Shown here: piece by piece, positions 53,031-64,000 of the stretch
How the letters are laid out: each line of letters begins with the position of its first letter
How positions within the stretch are numbered: the first letter of the stretch is position 1
Assembly: GCA_936432065.2 (NCBI GenBank)
Contig: OW386285.2
Span: 175,627,984 to 175,691,983, forward strand
DNA length: 64,000 nt
Direction of reading: 5' to 3'
From: Rutpela maculata
Taxonomy: Eukaryota; Arthropoda; Insecta; Coleoptera; Cerambycidae
Notes under the pieces: model-generated
Databases searched by the model: none
Seen by the model: the letters and a program-made list of their open reading frames with translations, nothing else
Told to the model about the DNA's origin: nothing
Made by a program: the position numbers and the translations under genes

Positions 53031-55290
53031 TTCTTGAACCGCTGGCCAATTGAAAGGGACCAAGCAAATTTTTAGGTTGAATTTAAATCCACATTTTTTG
53101 AGAAAGAGAATAGATATCGATATGCGGTTTTCAGAATTTAAGAGATTATTTATTTGTAAAACAGCTGGTTTTGTTCATTTCTTTTATTTTGAAGCACGTT
53201 ACTGTTCACAGGGTGTGAAAGAAAAGCGTGCTTTTTTTAACCAAACTTTATAACTACCGAGATTCAACAAACATTATTGCTCCATTAATAATAAAAAGTA
53301 TGGTTCTTCCCTTTTTCTTTAATTGACATTTTATATAATAATAGTGCATATAAAAATAGATAAATAAATATTTAGATTATATTTAATTGTATTAAAAAGG
53401 CATACAATTTTTCGTACACTTTGGTATTTTTGGTGTGAAAATTAAATCAACAAAATTTGGAAAAAAATGTATCTACAGGTAAAGCCATCTTAGTTAGTCC
53501 CTTCATAGATATGCCAAATTATAGCTTGATATCTGTAATTGTTCCGGAGATAAATGGGTTTCCGTTTTTTATATTTTAATGTAAAAGCCCAAAAAAGATT
53601 CCCCAATCCGTAAATATGTACCAATTTTGGATACTCCACAGATTACCATGCAAAGATTTACTTTTACTTCCACGTCCAGTGGAAGTATAGTAACGACAAA
53701 AAAATTTTAAAAAATTTTTATTGTCCAAATAGGCTTAAAATGTCATGAAACGTCGAGATTTTAAGTTTGAGCGAAAAAAAATTTCTGTCTGTCGGTCTGT
53801 CTGTCTGTAACTTTTTTTGTGCGCACGTTTACTCTGGAACCGTTTAAGATATTGACTTGAAATTTAGTACACATATGTACTTTAACGAGATCTAGAACTA
53901 GATTATATTTTCATTTTGTTCCGTTGAAGGGTTGGGGGTAAATTGGGGTAAATTTGGGGTAAATAGGTCAATCAAGCAGGTAAGAGTCCATAAAATTGGT
54001 ATTTAGTATATACAAGAGAAGCTAAGGTCTCAAAAAAATTTTTAGCATTAGCCACCCCCATTACCACCCCCACCCCCTTATTAAAGGGAATGAAAAAAAA
54101 TTGTGATTTAATGTATGTACAGGAACCAGAAACCTCAAAATATTTTTTTACTTCATCCACCCACCACTATCACCCCCCTATCACCACCCCCCACCCCACT
54201 ACCGATGTGGGGTATCGTTTTATGGGTTTTTGGGGTAGAGGATTTCAAATATTATATTATTAAAGTTCCATAAACAATTATTTTCACATACAAAGTTTTT
54301 TCGTTGTGAGTGACTTGGATAGAGAATCTGGATGTGGAAGTAGTGATTCCTTGGGCAGCGGTTTTTATTATGATTTTAAAGGAGCTATCATAAGGTATTA
54401 TAATAACCTACAATGATCGGCTCTTACGAAGCACAATGAGATATAACGTTGAAAAAATAAAAAAATTACAGGTTTTTAGAAAAAAAATCTGCATCTTACA
54501 AAATAAAATTTGAGAAATCGTTCCTTACAATACACCAGTGACTGAAAAAAATCGCATCAAAAAAATATAAAACATTTTTTGTGGAATCTCTACGAATCTC
54601 GGTAGTTATAAAGTTTGTCAAAAAAAAACACGCTCTTCTTTTACAGCCTGTAAAAAGTAACACGCTTCAAAATAAAAGAATTAGACAAAACTCACCTTTT
54701 CACAAATGAATTATCCCTTAAATCCTGAAAATCACATATTGATATCTATTCACTTGGTCCGTTTCAATTAGCCAGTAGTTTAGTTAAAAAAAAGGTTGCT
54801 TTGAAAGAACGATCTGCAGCATCGTTTGGCAATAGGCACTATGTGCAGAACATTGTACTTAACATGTGCTTAATATGCTCTAGGATTTATTTCTAAGATT
54901 TTCTGTCACAGCCCTCACTGTGCTCACTACGCATATTTGTTCCGTTGTCATAATTTTGCAAATCGTATATATTTAAATTTGTATTACAAAACACATTTTG
55001 AACAAATCGAAATCATTCTAACTCAATTTGATCGATCCGTTGCTTTTTATAAAATGTTGCCTAATTTCAATTTTCTTTGTAACATTATTTAAGTTGACAA
55101 ATCTGAAAACAATTATTTAGAGCTGCTCAATGTGACTATCATCGGGAGTGTAATCAAGAATAATAGAAAAATATTTGTAGTGTATAATTTTTTTACTAGT
55201 TGGTAATAAACCAAATTGTGTTTAATATTTATTGGTTGTTAAATCTTATCCTTACTAAATATCATTCAAACAATACAAGTGATGGTCCAC
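53031..55290. repeat. R5 repeat copy a (with H1 inserted)
   Basis: Shares long colinear similarity with 59550-61775 (GACATTTTATATAATAATAG; TCTAGGATTTATTTCTAAG then TTTTCTGTCACAGCCC; CATTCAAACAAT). Its own ends are inverted copies of each other (53031-53280 and 54590-54790, AATTGAAASGGACCAAG). H1 copy j is inserted at 53667. No open gene. Confidence 0.7.
53667..54367 (+). repeat. H1 repeat copy j, full length
   Basis: TTACTTCCACGTCCAGTGG at the start, GTCTGTCTGTCTGTAAC core, CACCCCCCACCCCACTACC middle, and GATGTGGAAGTAGTGATTCC then TTGGGCAGCGGTTTTT at the end. One of the best-preserved copies. Confidence 0.9.
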
Positions 55291-55360
55291 TTGTTAAACA
55301 ATTATCCGACTTGAAACATAAACGCAAACTCTAAAAAAATTTGTTAATTAACCCACCAAA

Positions 55361-55383
55361 GCCTAGTGTTACCTTATGGTCAC
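55361..55383. promoter_or_regulatory. Subterminal palindromic site, left end of piggyBac
   Basis: CTAGTGTTACCTTATGGTCAC, an imperfect version of the GTGACCATATGGTCAC site near the right end. A third version (GTTACCATGTGGTCACAC then TAGG, about 55725-55749) lies in the predicted intron. Candidate transposase-binding sites; binding is inferred. Confidence 0.5.
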
Positions 55384-55566
55384 GCAAACATGTCCATCTT
55401 TGAAAGGGAATTAGAACTAATTTACTTGCTAAAAATTCTTTTTAATTGACTTTTCGCTACTAGATGGCGTATGTGATCAGCTTGTTTTAGTTGTCACAGA
55501 TTAATTCATCATAGTTTGAAAAGAAAGGTGTTTTGAAATTGTGCTACCCTTAGTTCTCTGGAAATA

Positions 55567-57604
55567 ATGGAGCCAATATTCGAGTAAGTATATTATTTTC
55601 TTTATTATGACAATTGTCACGTTTTCATAGGATAGTATGTATAACTAAATGACTAACGCATATAGTATGAGATTTTTTGTATAACCTAACCTTGCAATAT
55701 ACTTGCTATATATAAACAAACTTGTGTGTTACCATGTGGTCACACTAGGCTAATATGTAAGCTAATTTAATTTTTCTTACAGGAGGGGTTTTTCACTTCA
55801 GGAAGCTCTAGATATGGCGTATAATGACGATAATGAAATAACCGACATATTCATATGCCCACCTGATCCAAATGTTCTGACGGATGAGGATTCAGCCGAT
55901 GAAGACGACGGTGGTTTAGTGGATAATCTGTCCGGACGTCAATTATCAGCTGCTGCAGAAATTCGATATTCAAATGATCAGCAATCATCACTTGCTGGTA
56001 ACAATGACCACTTAGAAGAATTACATTTAGTGGAAGATGAACACAATCAAGAAATTGCGGTACTTGATGTTGACACTGCTGCCGACTTTTTAAAAAAATT
56101 AAAAGGCAGAAAATATGATAATAGGACATGGATAGACGGTGATCTCATAAAGTCATTAAATTTCCCAAAACCTGACTACTCACACTTCAAAAATTTGTCC
56201 CCAACAGACTTATTTGAGTTATTTTTCGATAATGAAATACTGTTGCATATTTTGGAGGAAAGTAGAAAATACGCCCTTTTTCTAAACTGTTCTGATCCGA
56301 AAATTACATTAGATGAACTGAAATGTTTTATAGGGATAATGATTGTTTCTGGATATAATGTTCTTCCCGGGAAAAGATTTTACTGGGATTCTGGTGCAGA
56401 CATGACCAATCAAATGATCAAAGAGGCAATGCGTCGCGACCGATTTATTCAAATAATGCGATTTATACATTGCGCGGATAATACTAAATTGGATCCTAAA
56501 GATAAAATGTGGAAGTTGCGACCCATCATTAGCAAATTACAAAATTCATTTCTAAAATATTATCAACCAACACAAAATCTGAATTATGATGAGTCAATGG
56601 TTAAATATTACGGCCGTCATCACTGCAAACAGTTCATTCGAGGAAAACCGATTAGATTCGGGTATAAAGTATGGTGCCTAAATTCGGAAAATAGTTATCT
56701 AGTAAACTTTGACATATATCAAGGGAAAAACCCAAACTCGATCAATACATATGAAACTGCATTTGGAAAAGCTGCTGCTCCACTTGTTTTGATGTTGGAT
56801 AGTTTACCTGAAAAGAAGCTTCCCTACCAAATATTTATAGACAACCTTTTTACTGGTTTCAATTTGTTAGTGTATTTGAAGGAAAGAGGGTATGGAGTTA
56901 CAGGAACTATTAGGGACAACAGACTCCCTAAAGATTGCCCTCTAACCGATAAAAAAATGATGTCTAAAGAAGCTCGAGGTCACTTCATATCAAAAATTGA
57001 CAGGGAAGATGGCATAATGTTGACAAGGTGGATGGATAATGCTGTCGTAACAATGGCATCAACGTCATATGGAGTGAATCCTATTCAACAAGTCAAACGT
57101 TATTCGCAAGCACAAAAAAATATTATACAAGTTGCACGTCCACATGTGGTCGGAATGTATAACAAATACATGGGTGGTACCGACCGCATGGACGAAGATT
57201 TAGCTCGGCATCGAATAAGTATTCGCAGTAAAAAGTGGTATTGGTCCTTACTTACTTGGTTACTTGATGCTGCAATCCAGAATGCGTGGATTCTTTTCAA
57301 GTGTTCTGGAAGGCAAGTTACCAATTTGCAGTTTCGCCGCGAAATTGCTACTACTTATCTGATTAAATATAAAAAACCTCCGATAAGACCGGGTAGGCCA
57401 GCAACTAGCAGAGGTAGTCTGTCGCTGAATCGTATATCTGACGATATTAGGTATGACGGTATAAACCATCTCATCGTTGCTATCCCCAATAAGAAACGTA
57501 GAAGATGCGCTGGGGAAGGATGTTCCTCAGTTGGTCGTACGCAATGTGAAAAGTGTGATATTGGACTCTGCATTGAGTGTTTTGCGATATTTCATAAAAA
57601 ATAG
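55567..57604 (+). CDS. piggyBac transposase, two exons
   Basis: Cut-and-paste transposase for TTAA sites. I read exon 1 as 55567-55583 (MEPIF and part of Glu), a 199-bp intron GTAAGT...TTTTTCTTACAG (55584-55782), and exon 2 as 55783-57604, giving 612 aa. An unspliced start at ATG 55814 (596 aa) is the alternative. The N-terminus is acidic. The DDE/D core has Asp at about 275 (NLNYDESM), 359 (FIDNLFTGFN) and 473 (YMGGTDRMD), matching the three catalytic aspartates of the family. The C-terminus is a cysteine-rich RING/PHD-like domain (about 581-605, CAGEGC, CEKCDIGLCIEC) that in this family binds the transposon ends. Length and domain order are typical and no lesion is visible. Confidence 0.93.
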
Positions 57605-57632
57605 TTAAATTATTTTTTAAGTGGTTAAATGA

Positions 57633-57654
57633 CCTAGTGTGACCATATGGTCAC
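57633..57654. promoter_or_regulatory. Subterminal perfect palindrome, right end of piggyBac
   Basis: GTGACCATATGGTCAC is a perfect 16-bp palindrome preceded by CCTAGT, as at the left end (same orientation). It lies 30 bp after the transposase stop. Likely transposase recognition or a structural end signal; inferred from repetition only. Confidence 0.55.
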
Positions 57655-58329
57655 ATGCTGTAACTATAAATTAAAAATAAAATTTTTCAAAAATTCGTTT
57701 TTGTAAGTTATTTTATTGGTCTATTGACCACATAATCGTATATGTTTTTAGTTTTAATAAGAAAAAAAAATTCCGGCTTTGATGGGTTAACAATAGGCTC
57801 ATTTTATGAAAAATCGGTGAAAAAATTTTTTCCAACGGGATATTGTTCCTTTAAGTGTCTAAATAATACCATAATATATTAAAAATTTTAAATTAATATT
57901 TAATAACATAAAAAAATATTTTTACTTATTACGGCCGGTTTCAGAGCATCGTAACGGCTTAGTGTTCACCGCGCGGAGCTCTATTTTCAACATTCATTTA
58001 AAATTATTAATAACAGAGATAGAGTTTCGGTAGTCTTGACTTTTTTATTGGAAGTTTCTTCCTCTTTAAGAATCCTTCTTTAAATTTTCTTAAATATTAA
58101 TAGTTTTCGAGTTATTTGCAAAAAACGAAACTCGTTATTTTTTCGATGTTCATTTGTTTTCAACTTTTGCAGTTGTTTATGTGCGAGTTTGAAACTTTTG
58201 CACATTTTTCTAGATGTCATTCCGAATCCAATGAGCTCTTACTCATATTTTTACGAGCTCTGTCAAGAATTAACACTGCTTTGAACTTGTGAACTAGCAG
58301 TCTATAACAATTATTTTTACTTTTTAATA

Positions 58330-59007
58330 AAAAACCGCTGCCCAAGGAATCGCTACTTCCACATCCATATTTTCTATCCAAATCACTCACATCGAAGAAA
58401 CTTTGTATGTGGAAATAATTGTTTATGGAACTTTAATAATATAATATTTGAAATCCTCTACCCCAAAAACCCATAAAACGATACCCCACATCGGTAGTGG
58501 GGTGGTGGTGGTGATAGGGGGTGGATGAAGTAAAAAATATTTTGAGGTTTCTGGTTCTTGTACACACACTAAATCACATTTTTTTTCATCCCATTTAATA
58601 ACGGGGTGGGGGTGGTAATGGGGGTGGCTAATGCCAAAATTTTTTTTGAAACCTTAGCTTTTCTTGTATATATTAAATACCAATTTTATGGATTCTCACG
58701 AGCTTGATTTACCTATTTACCCCAATTTACCCCCCAACCCTTCGACGGAACAAGATGAAAATATAATCTAGTTCCAGATCTCATTAAAGTATATATGTGT
58801 ACCAAATTTCAAGTCAATATCTTCAACGGTTCCAGAGTAAACGTGCGCACAAAAAAAAGTTACAGACAGACCGACAGACAGAAATTTTTTTTTTCGCTCA
58901 AACTTAAAATCTCGACGTTTCATGACATTCTAAGCCTATTTGGACAATAAAAATTTTTTAAAATTTTTTTGTCGTTACTATACTTCCACTTGATGTGGAA
59001 GTAATTA
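58330..59007 (-). repeat. H1 repeat copy k, full length
   Basis: AACCGCTGCCCAAGGAATCG at the plus-strand left end and TATACTTCCACTTGATGTGG at the right; the body is colinear with the other copies. Confidence 0.88.
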
Positions 59008-59016
59008 GACAAATTT

Positions 59017-59430
59017 AGACCACATAATCTTATTCAGCGATCTAAAAAACGTTAAGTATATGGATTTTCGTGAATTTATTTGTAACAGAAGAATTATTAA
59101 TTTTTCAGTATTTAAGGGTGGTTTCAACCCTTAATATTTCCGTCTTTCCTATGTTTTGACCTCATTATCATATTCAGCGACCTCAAGAACATGAGTATAT
59201 AAATTTTCGTGATCTTATTTGTAAAATTAGAAGACTTTAATTTATCAGTATTTAAGGGTGATGTCTACCTTTAATATTTTCGTCTCATAAGTTTTGACCT
59301 CACAGTCGTATTCAGCGACCTCAAAAATATATATATATTGATTTTCGTTTATTTATTTAAAAATTAGAAGAATTATTAATTTTTCAGTTTTTAGAATTAG
59401 TTTCCACCCTTAAAAATAAAAAGTAGGTAA
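59017..59430 (+). repeat. Three-copy tandem repeat, unit about 135 bp
   Basis: Units at about 59017, 59153 and 59287, each with GACCTCA-like start, TATTCAGCGACCTC, GATTTTCGT, TTAGAAGAATTATTAATTTT and TTTAAGGGTG or a variant. Moderately diverged. Confidence 0.8.
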
Positions 59431-60195
59431 TGGGACAATATAGATTTTGATGTACGTATTTTATAAAGCATATTGCAAAAAAAATTACGGAAATTCCTTT
59501 CATCGTTTTCGGGCCGGGAATTTTACCATTTTTACTGCTTCACTTACTGTACTATCAGTTAATAATAAAAAGTTTGGTTATTTTCTTTTTCTTTAGTTGA
59601 CATTTTATATAATAATAGTTGTTATAAAAGTAAATAAATAGATATTTAGATTCTATTTAATGCCATTAAAACGACATACCTTTTTTCGCATATTTTTGTA
59701 TTTTTGGTATGAAAAATACATCAACAAAATTTGGAAAAAAAAATTTGTATCGACAGGTTTAGTGATAAATTTCAATTTGATATTTTTAACCGTTCCGGAG
59801 ATAAAGTGGGGTTCTGTTTATATTTTGATGTAGAAAACACAAAAACGGTCCCCCAATCCGTAAACGTGTACCGATTTTAGGTACTCCACTGATTACCTTG
59901 CAAAAAAATTTACTTATTGTTCTAATTTTAACAAGGTATTAAAATAACCTACCACCGTTGGCTCTTACAAAGCACAATAAGGCACAACGTCAAAAAAATT
60001 GAAATATTACAGGTTTTAGAAAAAATCGGTATTTACAAAATAAGTGAGATATGAAAAATTTGAGAAATAACTCTTTGTCCTATAAACCAGTGACTAAAAA
60101 AATGCGCTTCAAAAAAGTATAAACCATTTTTTGTGGAATTTCGGTAGTTATAAAGATTGTCAAAAAACACGTTTTTCTTTACGTTCTGTAGATTG

Positions 60196-61046
60196 AAAAA
60201 TCTCAAAAAATCCGCCGTGCAGAAATGAAAAAATGCGCCGCCATGTTGAAATTAGGCACTTTTCTCCTTTATTCGGTACTAGCTCACACGTTACTCATTG
60301 AACATTGAAAAACAAAAAAATGTGTTCATGATGAAACCCGGTGATGGAGGTAAATCTGATAAAATAACGAATATGTATAAGTTACGTTCAGAACTAAGTG
60401 AAAATGTAGTAAAAAATATTCTATTTGCACATGCCGGATGCGATACCACCTCTGCATTTTATAAAAAGGGCAAAAACAGTATTTTCAGTTTTAGAAAATA
60501 ATATTGAACAAAGTAACAACCTATTAATTTTCAAAAGTTTTGCTGAAGCAAATCAGCTTGCGGTAACTGGGGAAGAATTTATTTTTATATGGTATGGCAG
60601 TAAAAAAACTAATAGTTTAAATGATTAGGTACAGGTTCGTTGGTATAATCAGATTTCTGCTGGGCAAAATATTTTCTTCGATCTAGCAATTCTTCCACCA
60701 ACATCCGATGCCACTAAATATCATATTTATAGAGTGTATTGGCAAATTCAAGTCTGGTTAGGCAACAATCTTAATCCAGAGAATTGGATATTAAAAAACA
60801 AAAAGTAATCTTTTTTTATATAAATCTGTCATTTTGACAACCGTAACTTTGCTAATATTTAAACGATTGCAAAAAAATTTATACCACATTAAAACTTGGC
60901 TCTTTCTCTCAATATTTTACCTCTTTACTTTTTTCTTAAAGTGTCATCCGTATGGGCTATTACCGATTAAAGGAAAAAAGTGCCTAATTTCAACATAACG
61001 GCGCATTTTTTCTTCATTTCTGCAAGGCGGATTATTTGAGATTTTC
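60196..61046 (+). mobile_element. TIR element carrying a decayed GCDTTS gene
   Basis: The left end AAAATCTCAAAAAATCCGCC and the right end, inverse AAAATCTCAAATAATCCGCC, continue as TIRs of about 70 bp (GAAATGAAAAAATGCGCCG; TTGAAATTAGGCACTTTTCT). It interrupts R5 copy b. Target duplication is unclear. The interior is coding-derived (60298-60808). Confidence 0.7.
60298..60808 (+). pseudogene. Decayed transposon-associated ORF (GCDTTSAF protein)
   Basis: Reads LSENVVKNILFAHAGCDTTS and AFYKKGKN, then in a shifted frame (from about 60490) NNLLIFKSFAEANQL and FIFIWYGSK. After an in-frame TAG at 60626 it continues with LAILPPTSDATKYHIYRVYW and VWLGNNLNPENW. From memory, the H-A-x-x-GCDTTSAF and LPPT-x-A-x-x-H-x-YR-V-x-x-Q-x-W-x-G modules belong to a widespread uncharacterised insect protein family linked to transposons. 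Nonsense and frameshift mutations make this copy non-functional. Confidence 0.65.
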
Positions 61047-62061
61047 AGTTAGAGAGTTCTGAATAGCCATAGAATACAATCCTTAAGAAATCAGGTTGTT
61101 ACAAATTTGTTCCGGGTCAATTATTAATTTTACTGTGTTAATAGTAATGTGCTCAAATTAAAAGAGTCGGGCAAAACTCGCTGTTTCACAAATAAATTAT
61201 CTCTTAGATCCTCAAAACCGCATATTGTTATATATTCTTTCTCAAGAAATGTGGACTTAAATTCAAGTTTAGTTAAAAAAAAAGGTTATTTTAAAAGAAC
61301 GCATTGTTTGGCACTAAATTTAAATTATGCGCACAGCATAGTACATAAAACGCTCTAGGATTTATTCCCAAGATTTTCTGTCACAGCCCAGTGTATTCAC
61401 TACGCATATTTGCTCCGTTGTCATAATCTTGTCCCCGCAAATCGTATATTTTTTTAGATTACAAAACACATATTTTAGCAGATAATTCTAACTCAGTTTG
61501 ATAAGTTGCAGAACACAATTTTATAAAATGTTGCCTGATTTCAACTTTCCTTGTGACATTGTTTAAGTTGACAAATCTGAAAACAATTGTTAGAGCTGTT
61601 CAATGTGACTAACATCTGGAGTGCAATCCAGAACAATAGAAACATATTTTGAGAAGTTTAAAGGTTTTTTACTAGTTATAATAAACCCATTTGTGTTTGA
61701 TATTTATTGGTTGTTAAACCTCATTCTTACTGAATGTCATTCAAACAATGCAAGTGACAGTCAGCTTGAAATTCGTATACATTTTACAAATAAATTATGA
61801 AATAAAGGAAAAGCATAAATCTAGATAACCAAAACTAAACGCTTAAAAAATATAAAATCACTAATTCACTTTTGAAGATGAAATACTGGAATACTCAATA
61901 ACTGTAAATGAACCCTTGTAATTCCGTATTTGCGCCGGCCTCTACCTAGACGAATTTTCAGAAAGAAAATAAAAAAGTCTTTCCTAGTAATCGAAAATGC
62001 ATTGAATCTGCAATAAAACTCAATTCAAGAGATGCAGAAATTTGATTTCTGATGTGATTAT

Positions 62062-62620
62062 TATACTCTTCCCAAAAACGAAGAGTATATTGCATTTGAT
62101 CAGCACATTTCTAAAACCGGAAATATCGCTCGTAGAGAAAAAATTTCATATCATTGTGTTAGTGAACGAATTCTGAACATCTTTCAAAATGTCCGTCTGT
62201 CTGTCCGTCCGTCACATTTCATGTAAGCACGATAACTTAAGAAAGAAAAGTCCGATTGTACTGAAATTTGGAAAGTAAGTTAGCGTTAGCTAGAGAAAGA
62301 ACCCTATTGTTTTTGAAAAAAATCAATCAATAAATAAAAAAGTTATTAATCATTTAAATAATAAAAAAAAAATTTCAAAATTTCTGTCATTTGTACTTAA
62401 ATAGAAATCTTTCGAAATGTTATTCTCTATAATTTTTTTTTGTTTTTACATTTTACGAATATATATATTTCATAATAATGTATCTAATCCGTTGAAATAT
62501 AATTCTTGAACGATATTCATTCAGTTTTCTGGTAAGATGAGATAGCCCAATGGCTAAAGCATTTGCCTTGCTGCGCGCCGTGGTTATCTGGCTAGCTCCG
62601 AGGCAGGTTTCGGGGAGGTG
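62062..62620 (+). repeat. H2 repeat copy C, 3'-truncated, with tRNA-like A box
   Basis: 5' hairpin TACTCTTCC/CGAAGAGTA (62064-62087) and GTCTGTCTGTCCGTCCGTC core. At about 62537 a third type of tRNA-like sequence starts (ATAGCCCAATGGCTAAAGC). It is interrupted after GCCTTG by a block related to 10923-10975. The usual H2 3' end is missing. Confidence 0.7.
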
Positions 62621-62849
62621 CATATGTATATATGAGAATATAATTCACGTGTCACATGGTACATTTTTGATTAATTTCATTGGTTAAAATACAAAAACAA
62701 AAGAGCATAATAGGGTATCAAATCGGTGATAATTTTATCACCGCATATTGAGTGTCACTTGTTTTTAATGAATAAAATAGTTTACTGTCAAAGTGACAGA
62801 AAGTTTCAATAGATGCGTCGAAATCAGAAAATAGTGCTCTTAAGCAGAA

Positions 62850-64000
62850 AAATGTTTTAACCAGTAGATCACCGTCAATGGGGAGATGCTAGCGAGGAAG
62901 AGATTCGAAAGTTAATTGAGAAAAAAACGCCAAAAAATACCAAAATTAATAAAGAATCTCAGTGGAACCAGTTCATGGAATTTTGCGCTTCAAGGAGAAT
63001 CAAAATAACGCAAGAGACTACGATTCCAGAAATTGCATTAATATTAAGAAATTATGCTTGCAACATGAGAAGAAAAGACGGCCAAGAATATAAAGAATGT
63101 GTTGTCAAAACATTATGGAACTCCGCGGCAAAGATTATACAAGAAAAATTCTTCACTGAATATAATATCAAGTTCAATCCATTTACTGACATGGAATTTA
63201 AAGAAGCAAGGGTAGCTCGCAATTCTAAAAGAAAGCAACTGCAGGAAATACAAGAAAAAAGAAAGGTTAGTGCTGTTGCTTTTACACTAGAAGAATGTAA
63301 AAAATTGCAAAAAATCTGGGACGAAAATACGCCTGAAGGGCTTCAAAAAAAGTTCTTTAACATTGTCGCTAAAGAATTAACATGGCGTGGTAACGAAGCT
63401 GCGTCTGCATCCATTTATCACTTCAAGAAAGAAACTGACAATTCTGAAAACTTTACTAACCGAACTGAATACAATCCAGTATTTAACAAAACGAATCAAG
63501 GAGGGGACAAAACTTGTTGTGATAGCAAATGTCGATCCTGATGTGTGTCCAGTTCAATTGTTTCTAAAACTAATGGGAAAACGATCAAATAATGTAACGA
63601 CCGATAGATTTTTCCTGACACCAAACAGAAATTGGAGATTAGGAAGTACTACAACATGGTATAAAAACCTTCCCGTAGGTGTTAATACTATCTCCAAATG
63701 GACAAAGGAAACCGCTCAAAACGTGGGAATTGATACCACCAACAAAAAAGTGACAAATCACTCTATAGATCAACAGCTGTAACCCATTTGGCGAACGCAG
63801 ATATACCAGAGCAGCAAGTCATGAAGATAACTGGTCACAATAACTCAAAGTCCTTAAAGTCTTATTTACAAATGCAATCCCCACGACATTCTGAAATAGT
63901 AAATAAGATGAGGGGGATTGAAACATCTAATAGTGTTTCAGTTTCCCATACCGAATGCGATAATCCACAAGTTGTATATCAAAACTGTACATTTAACGTT
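62850..64000 (+). pseudogene. Crypton-like tyrosine recombinase, frameshifted, cut by window end
   Basis: The reading frame is open from about 62859 (PVDHRQWGDASEEEIRKLIE) but follows a TAA, with the first Met at 62975. It shows an N-terminal helical domain, FTLEECKKLQKIWDE and ELTWRGNEAAS (first catalytic Arg region). A frameshift at about 63500 leads to CPVQLFLKLM and KVTNHS; a second shift at about 63762 leads to RSTAVTHLANADIPEQQVMK and ITGHNNSKSLKSYLQM. Together the R, H-x-x-R, H and Tyr positions of a tyrosine recombinase are all recognisable. From memory the closest family is the Crypton/DUF3504-type YR of animals, which integrate circular DNA. Two frameshifts make it inactive unless one is a sequencing error. 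The end lies beyond 64000. Confidence 0.75.

Larger units (their letters stand above)
55352..57786 (+). mobile_element. Complete piggyBac transposon
   Basis: TIRs CCCACCAAAGCC (left) and inverse CCCATCAAAGCC (right), flanked on both sides by TTAA (55348-55351, 57787-57790). Length 2435 bp. The insertion splits a repeat whose uninterrupted form is seen nearby (51.5 kb), confirming the borders. It contains a single transposase gene with no stops or frameshifts, and subterminal palindromes. Structural integrity suggests a recent, possibly still mobile copy. Confidence 0.93.
55297..58305. repeat. Partial copy of the 49.75-kb palindrome, split by piggyBac
   Basis: 55297-55351 (ACAATTATCCGACTTGAAAC to TTGTTAATTAA) and 57791-58305 (CAATAGGCTCATTTTATGAA to GAACTTGTGAACTAG) are one arm of the palindrome described at 49752-51999. 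The piggyBac element sits at its TTAA. Confidence 0.8.
59550..61775. repeat. R5 repeat copy b
   Basis: Colinear with 53.27-55.29 kb. It carries at 60196-61046 a TIR element that copy a lacks. No H1 insertion here. Confidence 0.7.

Noticed and set aside
55851..57573. Minus-strand and out-of-frame ORFs within the piggyBac element
   Set aside because: Shadows of the transposase gene.

Overview
The window is AT-rich eukaryotic DNA that looks like an insect chromosome. The only host exon I recognise is one 561-bp exon on the minus strand (14410-14970) of the splicing factor gene SF3B3, with intact splice sites. No other exon of that gene was found, so much of the window may be intron or neighbouring intergenic DNA expanded by transposons. 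Nearly everything else is mobile DNA, much of it nested.

Layout. 1-5016: four-level nest. A Helentron-like repeat (H1) holds a truncated non-LTR retrotransposon, which holds a TIR element (T1a) carrying exon-like fragments, which holds a precise ORF1-only insertion. 5622-12107: a 6.5-kb interval with matching TIRs, containing tRNA-like sequences and a complete APE-type non-LTR retrotransposon. Its ORF1 and ORF2 lie in one frame, separated only by a UAG in the classical CAA-UUA leaky context. 14.4-15.0: SF3B3 exon. 15.3-17.4: an H2 repeat with a tRNA-like module, then an RT remnant. 21.0-24.9: a large inverted repeat with a solo LTR in one arm and a decayed gene at its centre. 25.1-32.7: hairpin repeat H3, a hAT fragment, two RT remnants, a second T1 copy, a second H2 copy and a small foldback. 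34.2-40.2: a cluster of H1 copies. 40.9-44.0: a (TA)n element, a TIR element, a second H3 and a 120-bp tandem array. 46.2-48.7: H1 copies, one split by a TA-flanked MITE and carrying a minisatellite. 49.75-52.0: a 2.25-kb near-perfect palindrome. 53.0-61.8: two copies of a repeat (R5), an apparently intact piggyBac transposon with TTAA duplication, and a TIR element carrying a decayed gene. 62.1-64.0: a third H2 copy and a Crypton-like tyrosine recombinase pseudogene cut by the window end.

Most likely functional: the SF3B3 exon, the piggyBac element (612-aa transposase with DDD triad, TIRs, TTAA duplication) and the two-ORF retrotransposon. The most interesting lead is that retrotransposon: its endonuclease/RT frame has no usable AUG and appears to depend on stop-codon readthrough, or an equivalent recoding event, at UAG-CAA-UUA.
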